Assembly: GCA_019448385.1 (NCBI GenBank)
Contig: JAGTXO010000044.1
Span: forward strand, 248,001 to 312,000
Direction of reading: 5' to 3'
Source: Diacronema lutheri
Lineage: Eukaryota; Haptophyta; Pavlovophyceae; Pavlovales; Pavlovaceae
DNA length: 64,000 bases
In this document: one piece after another, positions 20,319-31,277 of the stretch
Layout of the letters: each line of letters starts with the position of its first letter
Position numbering within the stretch: the stretch's first letter is position 1
Program-made: the position numbers and the translations under genes
Notes under the pieces: generated by a model
Seen by the model: the letters and a program-made list of their open reading frames with translations, nothing else
The model's database searches: none
Told to the model about the DNA's origin: nothing

Positions 20319-23300
20319 GCGCACGTTCTTGAAGCTCGCGCCCAGGGCGCGCGCGGCCGCCTCGGCGCGCGAGGCGTTGCGCGCCGCGTGTGCGCGCGCG
20401 GACGCGGCGGCGTCGTCACACGCGTCGGCGCCGCACGCGCCCGCCGATGCGCGCCGCCGGCGGCGCGCGGGCGCAGGCGAGCTGGCGCTCGCGGCTGCGC
20501 GCGCGCTCGCCTCGACGGAGCACGGCGATTTGACGGACGACGCGCTCGAGGCCGCCGTCGAGCAGGAGCTGGGCGACGAGCGCGGCCAACTGCTGCTGTG
20601 CACGCGGGGCGCAGCGGCGCAAAGGCCCGCGCTTTGCCGGCTCCTGAAGCACGCGTGCGCGTCGGCGCGCGCGGCGAAGCGCGCGCAATTCACGGTGTTC
20701 GTCGTGCGCGCGGCCACGCGCGGCGAGCGGGGGGGCGCCGCCGCGAGGCGCGTGGACTCGGTGGTCGAGCTGTCGTGCGCGCTGCACGAGAAGGCGGGCG
20801 CGCTCGGCGGCCTCCAGAGCGTCTGTGTGCGTGGCTTTGCCCTCGAGCGCCGCCGGACACTCGACGCTGGCGCCGAGGCCGGCGCGTCCGCCATCGGCCA
20901 GGACGAGCAGGTCGAGGCAGAGGCGGGCGAGGCGTGCGTCGCCGGCGTGACGATGGCCAAGCAGCTGCGTCAGTTTGCCGAGCAAGCTGCCCGCGACGAC
21001 GTGCTCTTCCGCGTCGCCGTGTCCGAGGCCGACGCCCACGCCCGGCTGGCGCGCGTTGCGGGTGACGATGTCGGCGCGTACAGCGTCGTGCTCGCAGTCG
21101 CCGGGCTCGTCTGGCTGGCCAAGGCCGACGAGGTTGCGCCGGCGGCCGCCCAGTCCGCCGCCGCGCCGCCCGCCGCCCCGCCTGCTGCCGCCACGTCCGC
21201 CGACGCCGAGCGCGACGCCTCGCCTTCCGACCGCCTGCGCGCGCTGACGCTCGCCGTGCGAGTCGCGCTCGCGCGCGGCGTGCTGCGCCACCTCCTCGCC
21301 GACGCGTCGCCGGGCGCGTCCGCGACCGCTGGCGGTAGTTGCGCGACGCCCGTCGACGCGGCCGCGTCCGACGCCGCGCCGCCCGCCACGGGCGTCGTGA
21401 CGAGTGGCGTCGCGGCGGGCGCTGTGGCGGCCGCACCGGCTGCTGCGGGCGGTGCGACGGCGGGTGCATCGCCCATCACGCGGCCGGCGAAGCGCGCGCG
21501 GCGCACGCTCACCGCCGCTCCAGCCGCCTCGGCCGTTGCGGCCGCTGGAGGCGCACGCGCGGGCGCACGCGGCGCGGCCGGCGCGCCTCGCGCGCGCGCC
21601 GCGCGCGCGCCGGCCGAGTACGTCTGGCTTGCCATCGCGCGCCGGATGCTGGCGGCGCGACACGCGGCGGCCGCGGGCGGCGACTTTGTCGCGTCGTGCG
21701 TCGCCGCGATGCAGGCCGAGTACGGCGACGGCTGTGCCGTCGTCGTCGGCGACGCGCCTGGTGACGCCTTGGTCGAGGCTGCGGCGGCGGCGCTGCTCGA
21801 GGGCAAGCACGCGGCGGTGAGCCTCGGCTGCGTCGACCGGCCGGCGGTGCTCGTCGTGCAGCGCGCCGTGGACGCGCCCACGTCGCGCGTGCACGGGTGG
21901 TGCGCGCACGCGGCGGGCGCCGCCGAGTTTGACGAGGGCGCCGCGCACGGCGTGTTCAACGCGATCGTCGAGCGCGCGTGGGCGCTGCGTCCGGACCCGG
22001 CCGACGGCAGCCCGCCGCCCACGCGCACGTGGGAGGTCGAGCGCATCGCTGACGACGCGCCCGACCAGGCGGGCGTGGCCGCGCTGCGCGTGCTCTACGC
22101 GCTCGTCGCGGCGCACGGCCGCTACCGCTCGGCCGCCGCGCTCTTTGGCGCGCTCGCGCAGCTGCACGCGCCCGACGCCGCCGGCGCGCGCGCGGAGGTC
22201 GTCGCGGCGGCGTGCGCGGTGCCGCACGGCGCGCGGCCGGGCGCCGCGCCGGCGGCCGCGCGGGACGACGCGAGGGAGCGCGCATGGGAGGGCGCTCAGA
22301 TCGCCGCGCTCGCCGTCGGCGCGGACGCTGCGCGCAGGCGTGTCGCGCCCGTGCGCGCGCTCGTCGACGCGCTCGGCACGCCACCGACCTCGGCGATCAC
22401 GGGCGGGCCGGCGGTGCGGCTCGCGGGCGCGGGCGACGGCGGCCACGGTGCACGGTGGGTGGGCGGGCAGGCGGCGACGCCCGCCGAGCAGCTGCCGAGG
22501 GAGCTGCTGCGCGCCTACCACGAGGCGGTGCTGTGCGTCACGCCCGGCAGCCTCCAGCTCGGCCCGGCGGCGCTCGACGCGGTCACGCGGCCGCGCGAAA
22601 ACGACACGCTGGAAGGCCTCCTCGCGCGCGTCAGCTGGCAGTGCGGCGCGAGGGCGAGCACGTGCGCCATGCTCGCCACGTTTTCCGAGCAGGCGGGCAC
22701 CGGCTCGCGCGTCGCGCTCAAGGCCCTCCGCACGAGCTCCGACCTGGCCGGGCTGACGGCGGCTGCGGTCGGGCAGCAGGCGCCGCAGACGCCGCCGCCG
22801 CCGCTGCTCGTGATGCTCGGCCGCTGCCCCAGCCCGCTCGTCGGCGGCGGCCTCTTCCCGCCCGACCGCGCGACGGGCGAGCCGGCGGTGCACGCGGCGA
22901 CGTCCGAGCTCGCCGTCGAGCTGCTGCGCGACGCGCGCGCGCTGGCCGGCACGGACGGGCGGCTCGTCGTGCTGTGCCTCGAGGCGTCCAACCCGCTCTG
23001 GTTCTGCCCCAAGGTGCGCGAGCTCGAGCTGCCGCGGACGCGGTCGGACGGCGTGCGCGCGTCCGGCTGCACCTGCCCTGCGACGTGCAGCGATGCGCGC
23101 GGCGCGGCGGGTGGCGCTGCCCGCGGCGCATCGACGCGGCCGGCGGCGCGCGCGATCAACAAGGCGGTGCTCGACCACTTCGTCGCGCTTTTCGGCCGCG
23201 AGGGCTTCGCGACCTTTGAGTTTGCGGGCGGCGGCGAGGCGAGCTGGCTGTGCGACAGCGCGGCCGGCAAGACGACCGTCGCGGCGTGCGCGTCGCTCCC

Positions 23301-26300
23301 GCCGCGCATGGGCGATGGGCAGCTGGCCATCCGGCGGCACACGCTCGGCACGGGCGCCGACGCGCCGGCGCACGCCGTCGTCTCGCTCCGCGTCGCGCAC
23401 GTGAGCCACGCCATCCGCCGCGCGGCGGACGACGGCGGCGCGCGCGCCGAGCGGATGGCGCGCGCCGCGCGCGCGTTTTGCGATGTGGCGGCCGCGCTGC
23501 GCGTCGACGCGATCCTGGCGGAGGTGCCCGAGGACCGCCCGACGGGCACGCCCTTCCTTGGCGGGCTGCTCGAGTTTTGGAACAAACGCCACGGGAGCTC
23601 GACGGCGCCAGCCACGCTCGCGCTCGGAGACGTGCGCGAGGTGGCCAAGCGGACGGCCGACGCAGCGGCCGGCCGAGCGGACGAGGTCCCTGCGGCTGGC
23701 CGTCCGCAGGTCGCGGCGCGCGCGTGCGCTGGCGCGATTGGCGGCGGCGCGGGCGCGGCGGGCGCCTCGGACGCTGCGCCCCGTGCACTGGCGGGCGCGT
23801 CGGGTGCGCGCACGGACGGCGGCCCTGCCGACGCACCGCGCCAGCTGGAGAGCCGCTACGGCGAGGCGAGCAAGCTCGACCTACCCCAAGATTCCACTAC
23901 GGGCTGCGTCCTCGACGCTCGCGAGGCCCAGGACCGCGCGCGCGTGCCTGCTGCGCCCGACGGCACAGCGCTGCGCCGCGTGCTCGACGCCGTCGGCGCG
24001 GGCGCGCCCGCGCAGCGCAGCCCGCGCTGGCACGACGAGCGATGGGAGGAGGTCACGGGCAGCAAGGTTGGCGACGTCGTGAACGACAACGCCGGCGTCG
24101 CGCACGAGACGCTCACCGACGAGTACGTGCACCGGCGGCGGCGCGAGGTGCGGACCAAGGCGACGACCGCGGGCATCCTCGGCGAGGCCGTCGCGCTGCG
24201 CAAGCTGGCGGCCGCGTACGGCATCACCGTCGTGTGCAACCTGCCGATGGTGCGTGCGGACCCGCACGACAAGAGCGCGCCGTTCGCCTTCTCGCCGGAC
24301 GGGCTCGCCATCCTCCCCGAAGACAACGAGCAGGTCCTCGTCGAGGTGAAGACGCTCACCAAGGCGGACGCCAAGGCGCACGAGGACGGGCCGCCGCAGC
24401 CGCACCGCGATCAGCTGCAGCTCGGCATGCACGTCCTCGGCGTGCGCAAAGCGCTCTACGTGCAGTACCTCAGGCACGAGGACCGGATCGTCGTGCACGT
24501 CGTGACGCGCGGCGCCGGCTGGCTTGCATTCGCGCAGCCGAGGGTGCAGGCCTTCTGGGCGCGCGTCGTCGAGCGGCGCGCGCGGCTCGAGCGCGCGCGC
24601 GCCGACCACCCGGCTGCGAGCCGGCGGCACCGGCGGCAGCAGACGCCGGCCGGGCCGCCGCTCGTGCTCGCGCTGGACGGGCGCATCCCCGCCGCGCGCG
24701 CCGCCGCGCTGCACGCCGTCGCGCACGGCACCGCGAGCGCGGCGGCGGTGGCGGCGACGGCGGCGACGGGCGACGCGACGGCGTTGCAAGACGCGATCGC
24801 GGCGCTGCGCGCGCCCGTCGGCAATGCGGCGATCGACAGCGCAGCGCGTGCGGAGCGCGCGGCCGTCGAGCGGGCGATCGCGTACCTCGGGCAGCCGGCA
24901 GGCGACGCCGCCGCCCGCGGCACGGCCGAGGCGGCCGAGGAGGAGAGGACGGTCGACGCCGACATCTGCGCGTTGCTGCACCAGCTCGGCGCGAGCGTGG
25001 CGCACGTGCACGTCGAGGACGCGGATTGCGTCACGCGTGAGCACTGGGGCGGGGCGGTGCTCGCTGCAGCGGGCGACCCGTCGAGCGCCCCCGCCATTTC
25101 GAGCGTCATCGTCGCGCACATCGTGCGGCTCGCCGGCTTTGGCGTCGAGCTCCCGCAGTCGATTCGCGTCGCCCCCAGCACGGCCGACTGGCACGAGGGC
25201 TGGCTCGACGTGCAGTGCGTGCTGCTGCGCACGCGCCGGCGCGGGCGGCGCGACGACGACTTTGTGGCCGTCGTCAGGCGCGGTGGGCGCTGGTTTGCGT
25301 GCGAGCCCGGCCGCGCGCGGCGGCTGCAGTGGCGGTCGGTCCTGCGCCGCGCGCGCGGCGGCGTCGACGGGACCGGCGAGGAGGCGTTCGCGGTCGTCTA
25401 CGTGCGGCGCGGCGACGCGGCCGGCGACGCGGCTGGCGACGCGCAGGCCGAACGGGCGCGCGGCGGGCGCGCGCGCAGGCGCACGCGCGGCGGCACGCGC
25501 AAGCGCAAGCGCGGCGCCTCCGCCGGGCTCGAGGCGGCCGCGCCCGCCGGCGCGCCGGCTGCCGCGCCCGCCGGCGCGCCGGCGGGCGCTGCTCACCGCC
25601 CGCCCGCCATGCGCGCGACGGTCGCCGCGCGCACCACGCGCTCTGTGACCGACGCGCGGCACTCGGCGCCTGCCGCCACGGTTGCACCTGTCTTCGACTG
25701 GCGCGCCGGCCGCCCGCCCCCCGCCGCTCGAGCCCGCCACCCGCGGCCGCGTGGGCGCGCGCCACCGGGCAAGGCCTGGGACAGCGTCTCGGGTGCGTGG
25801 GCGGACAAGCCGACTGGTGCTGCCGTCGCCGCCGCGCCGCCGCCGCTGCCGCCCGCCGCCGCGCCGCCGCCCACCGCCGCGCCGCCGCCCGCCGCCGCGC
25901 CGCCGCCCGCCGTCGCGCCGCCGCCCGCCGCCGCGCCGCCGCCGCCGCCGCCACCGGCGGCGCTCGGCCGCCGGCAGCACGTCGGCGCGGGCGGCAGCGC
26001 GGCGGGCCGGCGGCTCGCGGCCATCGCACGGCGGCAGCGCGGCGTGCGCGCGCCGCCGCCCGCCGCGCGCTTCCTCGCCACGCTGCCGCCACCGCCACGC
26101 GACGGCCTCGCGCGCACGAGCAAGCAGGCGCGCGCGAGGCGCAACGCGGACGGACGGCCGGCGCACGCGCGCGCGGCCAACGCGCGCGCCTTCTACCGCG
26201 GCGTGGAGCTCGGCGTGCACGCGACGCGCGCCATCGTCGACGCGCGCCACGCCGACCTGCCGCAGGCCGTCTTCGTGGCGGAGGCGCGGGCGATCGTCGC

Positions 26301-29300
26301 GCGCTCCGCCGGCGGCGGCGCGCTGCTCGCGCCGGACGACGTGCGCGACCTGTGCGACGCGCAGACGGACGCCGATCGCGCTGCGATCTGGGCGTCGGTG
26401 GGCGCGCACGAGGCGACGCGCATCTTCGCGCTCGTCACGCGCAACGCGAGCTTGGCGGGCGCGGCGCTGCTCGTGCTGCACACGCCGGCGGGCGCGCCGG
26501 CGCGCGCGCTCGGGCTCGTGGCGACGCGCTCGCGCGCGCCGTCGACGGGCGCGCCGCGCGACGCGCACAGGGCGCTGGTGCAGCGGTTGGACGTGCTGAT
26601 GGACGCGATCGCCGCGGCGCGAGGCGCGTCGCCGCTCGAGCTCGGGCTCGCGCTCGCGCCCGAGCCGCAGAGCGCGTGCAACGCGCGTGCGGCCGCGCTG
26701 CTCTGCCTGCAGGCCGTCGCGGACGCGAGCGGCCGTCCCGCCGCTGAGGACGCGCTGGCCGCGCTCGACGACGCGCGCGGCATCGACCGGCACTGCCACG
26801 CCGTCCGGCAGCAGATCGAGGCGAAGCTCGCGTGGCGGCGCGCCGACGGCGCCGTCGGCGTTGACGGCGCCGACGGCGCGCCCGCGCTCGCGCCTGCCGC
26901 CGCACCGCCGGCGTGCGCGCCGGCGCACGCTGCCGGCGAGGCGGCAGTCGACCAGGCGATCGTCACGCGGGTGCGCGACGCGCTGCGCGCGTGGGCGACG
27001 ACTGGCACCGCGCCCAGCGCGGCGGTGCTCGACGACGCCTGCGCCGCGTACACGGCCCGCGCACGCGCGCGCAAGGACGCGCGCACGGCGCTGGGCCCGA
27101 CGCGCGCGGCCGAGCTGCTCGCCGCGGCCGCGCGCGGCGGAGCCGACGGGGCGGATGCCGCGCGCGCGCTGCTCGGCGGCACGCCGCGCCTGCTCGTCGT
27201 GCTCCTCTGCGTGCCCGTCGCCGCGCCGTCCGGCGAGCCGCCGCGCCCGGTCGGGCTGCTCGTCGCCGACCGGCCGACGGACGACTCGCGCCCGGCCGCG
27301 CTCGTGCGCTACGACTTTGCGCCGCTCGACGCGGACGTGGCCGTCGCGGTCGGCGCGCATGCCGTCGCGCTGGCCAGTGCGATCTGGCCGCTGCTCGCGG
27401 CCGAGGGGGAGCCGCGGCCATCGCCCGTCGTGCGCTCGCAGCCGCGCGGCGGCGACGATGGCGCGCGTGCGCTCGCAACGTTCGCGTGCCTCGACGCGCT
27501 GATGACCGCCAGCGTCGGCGCGCACGGCCTCGCGGGCGGCGCGGGCATGCTGCCCGCGCTGGTCGCGCGAGGCGCCGCGGCCGCCCAGCGCGAGCGGCAG
27601 CTGCGCGCGGCCGCCGAGAGGCTGGGCGGCACGGTCGCTGGGTGGCCGGACACGGGCGCGAGCGCGGCGGGCGCGAGCGTCGACGAGGAGGCGCGCACGT
27701 ACGAGGTCGAGGCGGTCGTCGACGAGCGCCGCAAGGCGGGCAAGAAGGTGACGTTCCAGTTCCGGATCAGGTGGCGGGGCTACGACGAGAGCGCCGACAC
27801 GTGGGAGCCTGAGGCCAACGTGAGCAGCGACCTCGTCGCCCAGTTCCGCAAGACGCGCGACGAGCAGAAGCGGCGCGCGGGCGTATCGGGCAGCGGCAGC
27901 GGCGGCGCGGGCGCGGCGTCGGCATTGGCGTCGGCGCCGCTTCGCGCGCACGGCGAGTCGGGCGCCGCGGGCAAGCGCGCCGCGGCGGGTGCCGCCGCGA
28001 GCGCGCGCGACGCCGCGGGCGCGCGCGCGCCGAGCGTTCCCCGCGCGCGCGGCGTCGAGCGCGCGCGCGTGGACGAGCCCGCTGCGCCGAGCGCGCGCGC
28101 CGCCGGCGGCGCGACGGCGCGCACGCGCGGCAGCGTGCTCCCGGGCTTCGTGGTCAAGCGCTCGACGCTCAACGCGGGGCCGCAGGCGGTGACGGCGCAG
28201 CCCGGTGCGCGGAAGGAGCTGCGGCGCATCGCGGCGGCCGTGCACAGGCTCACGACACAGGCGTACCGCGTCATCAACAAGGTGGTGCGCGACGAGGCTG
28301 CGGTGGCGAGCGCGCAGGCCGTCGGCGCGGCGTCGGGCGGCCCGTCGACCAGCGTGCACACGTCGACCACGATGGACAAGGGAACCGTCCGTGCGATCTT
28401 CTCGGCCATCGGCTGGCACAAGGACGAGAGCACGTACGGTGCAGCGCCCCGAGGCAAGCCCGCCGAGCAAGCCGCCGCGCAGACCAAGGCGGCGACGGCG
28501 CGCGCCGTCGGCGAGATGGCCGAGGGCGTCCAGCCCGTCTGCGCGGTGGGCCTCACGGAGATCCTCGAGGCGGAGGCGACGCAGGTGTCCACCGCGTGCC
28601 TGATGCATCCATCGCGCGTCGTGAACGGGCTGCTCCGCGACGTCGTCCGCGCGGCAGTCGAGCGCGACGAGGCGCTCGTCGCGCTGCCCGAGATGCAGCG
28701 AAACGCGCGCGTGCGCGAGCTGTGCGAGCGGCTGCTGCGCGGCGACGTGGAGGGCGCGCGCGTCGGCTGCCCCGCCGCGCTCGACCGCCACCTGCCCGAC
28801 ATGGTCCTCCACAAGATCGACTACAAGTGCACGCCCACGAAAAGGTGGAACTACGACCGGCACACGACGCGCTACTTCCTCGTGCAGATCCGCACCCTGC
28901 AGCACGTGGCCGAGGGGCAGGCGCTGCTCTGCCGGCTCGCGCACATCCACACGCAGCTGACCGGACGGCCGCCGCGGTACAATGTGGCGCCGCTGCGCAC
29001 GCACAATGTGCGCGCGAGGCGTGGCTGCCGCTGCCGCCGCCGAGCGCCCAAGCGCGCGCGCCGCCGCCGTGCGCGCCGCCCCGCGGCCAGGTTGGTCACG
29101 CGCCCGCGCGCTCGCGCGCCGCGCGCTGCGCGCAGGTGCCGCGCAACGTGCGCCTCGCCGCGAGCGCCATCTGGGTGACGCTTTCGGATGACGAGCGCAA
29201 GGAGCTGCGCGCGCGGCTCAAGGCGCTGGACCTGCGCGACCACGATGGCGAGCCGATCAAGTGGACAGGCACAAACGGCAACACCCCGCCGATGTCGGAC

Positions 29301-30860
29301 GTGCGCGTCAGGTACGCGGTCTTTGCGACGCGCTTCGACATCTCCAACCGCGTCTTCGACTACGCCGGGCGCGAGCGGCCGCCGGCCGATCTGCCGTGGC
29401 ACGCGCGGCGCTCGTGGGTTGGCCTCGCGCCGCTGCCGCGCGTGCCGCTCCCGGGCCGGCAGCCCGTCAAGTCGGTGGTGACAGATTGCGTCGCCGTGCA
29501 CGCCGTCGGGACCGTCCTCGTGCCGAAGGCGCAGGCGCCGGCCGGCGGCTCGGGCGTCCTGCACCGCTGGCGCCGGCCGGACGGGCGCATCGCCGTCGCG
29601 CTCGGCTCCGAGCTGCGGCGGGCGATCGACGTCGAGGCGGCGGTCGTCGTCGCGGCCGACCCGAACATGGGCAACATCACCACCTACTCTGCGCACGTCG
29701 GGCGGGCGGCCGTCTGGCGGCAGTTCACGCAGCGCGCGCGCGCGCGCGCCGCGGGCTTTGCGCGCGAGACGGCCAAGACCAACGCGGCGCGGCGGCGCGT
29801 GCGCAAGGACGGGCGCGGCGAGGAGTTCAGCGTGGAGGCGGACGAGGCGCGGCTTGGCGAGGCGCACAGCGCCAAGGTGCTCGACGCGGGCAAATACATC
29901 GCCTTCCACCGCGAGAGCGCGCGGGTGCGCGAGCGCGCCGCCGAGCACGTGTACGACGCGCCGGCGCGCCGGAAGGAGCGCTGGCGGCGCGACAGCGGCG
30001 GGCGGTCCAACGCGGCGCGCGTCGCCGAGGCGCTCATCGCGGCGCACTGCGTCGACGGCGTGACGCGCGACCGGCTGCTCGTGTGCGTGGGCAAGTGGCT
30101 GCGCGACCACAAGGGCGCGCAGCCCAAGGGCGCGCCGCCCGCCTTCCAGGTGGGGCTGCTGCGCGAGCTGCGGCGGCGCGGCGTCGCGGCCGTCTTCGTG
30201 CCCGAGCCGTACACGTCGATGCACTGCTCGATGCCGCGGCTCGCCAAGGGCGGCAGGCTGCAGCGCTGCGGCGCGGAGCTCGCGCAGAACCCGCGCCTGC
30301 CCGTGGCAAAGGGCGGCACGCGCACGGTGCACGCGCTCGTCATCTGCCCGGCGTGCAACGGCGGCAAGAAGCCCGTGCACCGCGACTACAACGCCGCGCG
30401 CAACATCTTCTACGACGTGCACGACATGGCGGCGCACGCGGCCGGGCGCGACACCACGTCGACGCCTGAGCGCTTTGCCCTCGTGCTCGCCTGGTGGGCG
30501 CGCGGCGAGGTGTGGGAGCGTGAGGAGCGCATGGTGCACGGCGAGGGCGACGACTGCGACGACGAGTGCGACGGCGACGACGAGGGCGACGACGAGGGCG
30601 ACGACGACGACGACGACGATGGCAGCGGCGACGGCGGCGGCGGCGACGGCGAGGGCGACGGCGACGGCGACGGAGGCGGCGGCGGCGACGACGACGATGA
30701 CGGCGGGGGAGGCGGCGGCGGCGACGGCGGTGGCGACGACGGCGGCGGGCGCGGCGGCGGTGGCGGCGGCGGCTCTCGCGCCCGCACCCCCGCCCGCGGA
30801 GCTGCCAGCGCCAGTGCCGGCGGCGGCAGCGCGCGCGGGCCGAAGCGCGGCCGGCGTTGA
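15418..30860 (+). CDS. Giant USP / YqaJ / chromodomain / Fanzor fusion (copy 1)
   Basis: Exons are 15418-16341, 16485-16811, 16969-29007 and 29136-30860. The three introns removed are GT-AG and phase 0, leaving about 5,004 codons with no stop. Residue positions are approximate. The ubiquitin-specific protease has Cys85 in NEGNACYVNALAQSL, then GTQQDAAEFF, His290 in SGHLVAIV and the terminal MLFYSRL near 330. An EQR/REQ repeat spans 458-501. A cysteine-protease-like H-D-Q-C set lies at 1313-1382. The YqaJ nuclease has QRSPRWHDERW, FSPDG (Asp2861) and VEVK (Glu2876, Lys2878). The chromodomain at 3995-4045 has FRIRWRGY and DTWEPEANV. Fanzor spans about 4145 to the end, with D4605, E4787 and D4847. 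The start codon is uncertain because the frame is open upstream without another ATG. Transcripts may also be split. Confidence 0.7.
16342..16484 (+). other. Intron 1 of giant gene (copy 1)
   Basis: 143 nt, GTGCGG to GCGCAG, phase 0. Removal fuses frame 1 to frame 3 and completes the USP fold. Confidence 0.75.
16812..16968 (+). other. Intron 2 of giant gene (copy 1)
   Basis: 157 nt, GTGAGT to GCGCGCAG, phase 0. Removal fuses the USP exon (frame 3) to the 12-kb open frame (frame 1). This is the splice that makes USP and the rest one protein. It is less certain than introns 1 and 3 because no conserved domain spans it. Confidence 0.55.
17089..17220 (+). repeat. 9-bp tandem repeat GAGCAGCGC (about 14.7 units)
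   Basis: A near-perfect array with two GTG-for-GAG variants. In frame it encodes Glu-Gln-Arg repeats, a charged flexible or helical spacer. Copy 2 has one unit fewer. Confidence 0.95.
19300..19900 (+). other. Ulp1/C48-like cysteine protease module, copy 1
   Basis: Within the giant frame, SGHFTALRLVRV (His codon 19654) is followed by DAVLVDTLA (Asp 19723), then AAQRGATCGLAVV (Gln 19846, Cys 19861). The order His-Asp-Gln-Cys and the ending x-x-C-G match the C48/Ulp1 arrangement used to cleave SUMO-like proteins. Overall similarity cannot be measured here, so this is a tentative call. Confidence 0.45.
20110..20330 (+). repeat. GCC-rich microsatellites encoding poly-Ala/Pro
   Basis: Several (GCC)n and (CCG)n tracts encode alanine and proline runs, a linker after the protease-like module. 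They are the same in copy 2. Confidence 0.85.
23990..24620 (+). other. YqaJ/lambda-exonuclease-like nuclease module, copy 1
   Basis: QRSPRWHDERWEEVTGSKVG is the usual N-terminal YqaJ signature. FSPDGLAIL (Asp codon 24298) and VLVEVKTL (Glu 24343, Lys 24349) give the D...ExK metal site of the PD-(D/E)XK superfamily. QLQLGMHVLGVRKALYVQY then supplies the conserved Gln helix. All core residues are present, so the domain is probably active. Relatives resect double-stranded DNA ends for recombination. Confidence 0.8.
27690..27870 (+). other. Chromodomain module, copy 1
   Basis: YEVEAVVDERR, FRIRWRGY and DTWEPEANV form a complete chromodomain with the aromatic positions that bind methylated histone tails. 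In retrotransposons and some DNA transposons such domains direct integration to marked chromatin, so a targeting role is likely. Confidence 0.85.
29008..29135 (+). other. Intron 3 of giant gene (copy 1)
   Basis: 128 nt, GTGCGC to GCGCAG, phase 0. It joins APLRTHN to VPRNVRLAASA within the Fanzor domain, moving from frame 1 to frame 3. Confidence 0.8.
30541..30780 (+). repeat. GAC/GGC repeat encoding an Asp/Gly tail
   Basis: A low-complexity trinucleotide-rich stretch giving an acidic Asp/Gly C-terminal tail to the Fanzor. Confidence 0.85.
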
Positions 30861-31277
30861 CGCACGGCCGAGCCGCGCAGCGGTCGACGCTTTGCGGGCT
30901 CTGCCCAGGTCGCGCGCGGCTGGCGACGCGTGCCGCGCGCGGCACGACCGTGCACGCCGCCACCCGTGGCCGAGCGCGCCGCACCAGCCGGCCCGCTCCA
31001 ACCGCCGTGCGGATCACGGACGCTCGCTACGGCTCGTCGGCGCGCGTCACCTGCGCCGGCGGCCACGGCGCCGTCTGCTCCGGCCTCGTCGCGAGCAGCC
31101 CGACCGCTGCTCGCCGCCCGCACGCCGCCGCAGCAACGCTGCGCGTCGTGCTCCCCCGCTCGCCAAACGCGAAGAGCTCCCTCACAAGGACGTCCTTCCG
31201 AACGGCCCGCGCTGCACTCGGGGCGCGATCGTGCCCCTGATCGGATTTGGCTTGACCATCTATACTGAAGTCAGATT
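30861..31277 (+). other. Right end region of copy 1; candidate Fanzor guide-RNA site
   Basis: No protein domain was recognised. Fanzor and TnpB guide RNAs are usually made from the 3' end of the gene and the element's right end, so this 417-bp stretch is where one would expect it. A near-perfect hairpin, GGGGCGCGATCGTGCCCC, lies at 31220-31237. A CTGA occurs at 31236-31239 and again at 31265-31268. These recall the hairpin plus CTRR end of Helitrons, but the spacing is not canonical. Confidence 0.35.

Larger units (their letters stand above)
28150..30860 (+). other. Fanzor (eukaryotic TnpB) RNA-guided nuclease module, copy 1
   Basis: The N-terminal part in exon 3 (WNYDRHTTRYFLVQI, PPRYNVAPLRTHN) joins through the 29008-29135 intron to VPRNVRLAASAIWVTLSDDE, as in Fanzors. 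RuvC-I is VVAADPNMGNITTYS (Asp codon 29658). RuvC-II lacks the usual Glu in LLVCVGKWL, but PEPYTSMHCS carries Glu (30204), the alternative catalytic glutamate known in Fanzors. RuvC-III is HRDYNAARNIFYD (Asp 30384). Four cysteines (HC, RC, IC, AC) could form the zinc ribbon. A long Asp/Gly tail follows (30541-30780). Confidence 0.85.
9693..31277. mobile_element. Giant Helitron-helicase/Fanzor element, copy 1
   Basis: The left end is defined directly. Sequence from 9693 onward matches sequence from 46502 onward at very high identity, while bases to the left differ between copies. Cargo in order is a decayed minus-strand frame, a nested foldback element, a Helitron-type helicase relic and one giant spliced gene ending in Fanzor. 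The right end is not fixed because copy 2 leaves the window. It must lie between the Fanzor stop at 30860 and the stop of the host methyltransferase at 31278-31280. No terminal inverted repeat between the two ends was seen, and no target duplication could be established. The size is about 21.6 kb. Confidence 0.85.

Noticed and set aside
23265-23300. AAGKTTV as an ATPase P-loop in the polyprotein
   Set aside because: It lacks the GxxxxGK spacing and the Lys is lost in copy 2 with no other sign of decay.
20416-23592. 1,058-codon minus-strand frame
   Set aside because: Antisense shadow of the giant exon. It is Arg/Gly-rich, has no motif, and the same shadow recurs in copy 2.
30857-31240. A separate small gene after Fanzor
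   Set aside because: The frame is open but has no recognisable motif and overlaps the Fanzor stop; more likely non-coding right-end sequence.
9693-31277. Calling the element a canonical Helitron
   Set aside because: The helicase is Helitron-type, but no Rep domain, no 5' TC and no clear CTRR terminus could be shown.
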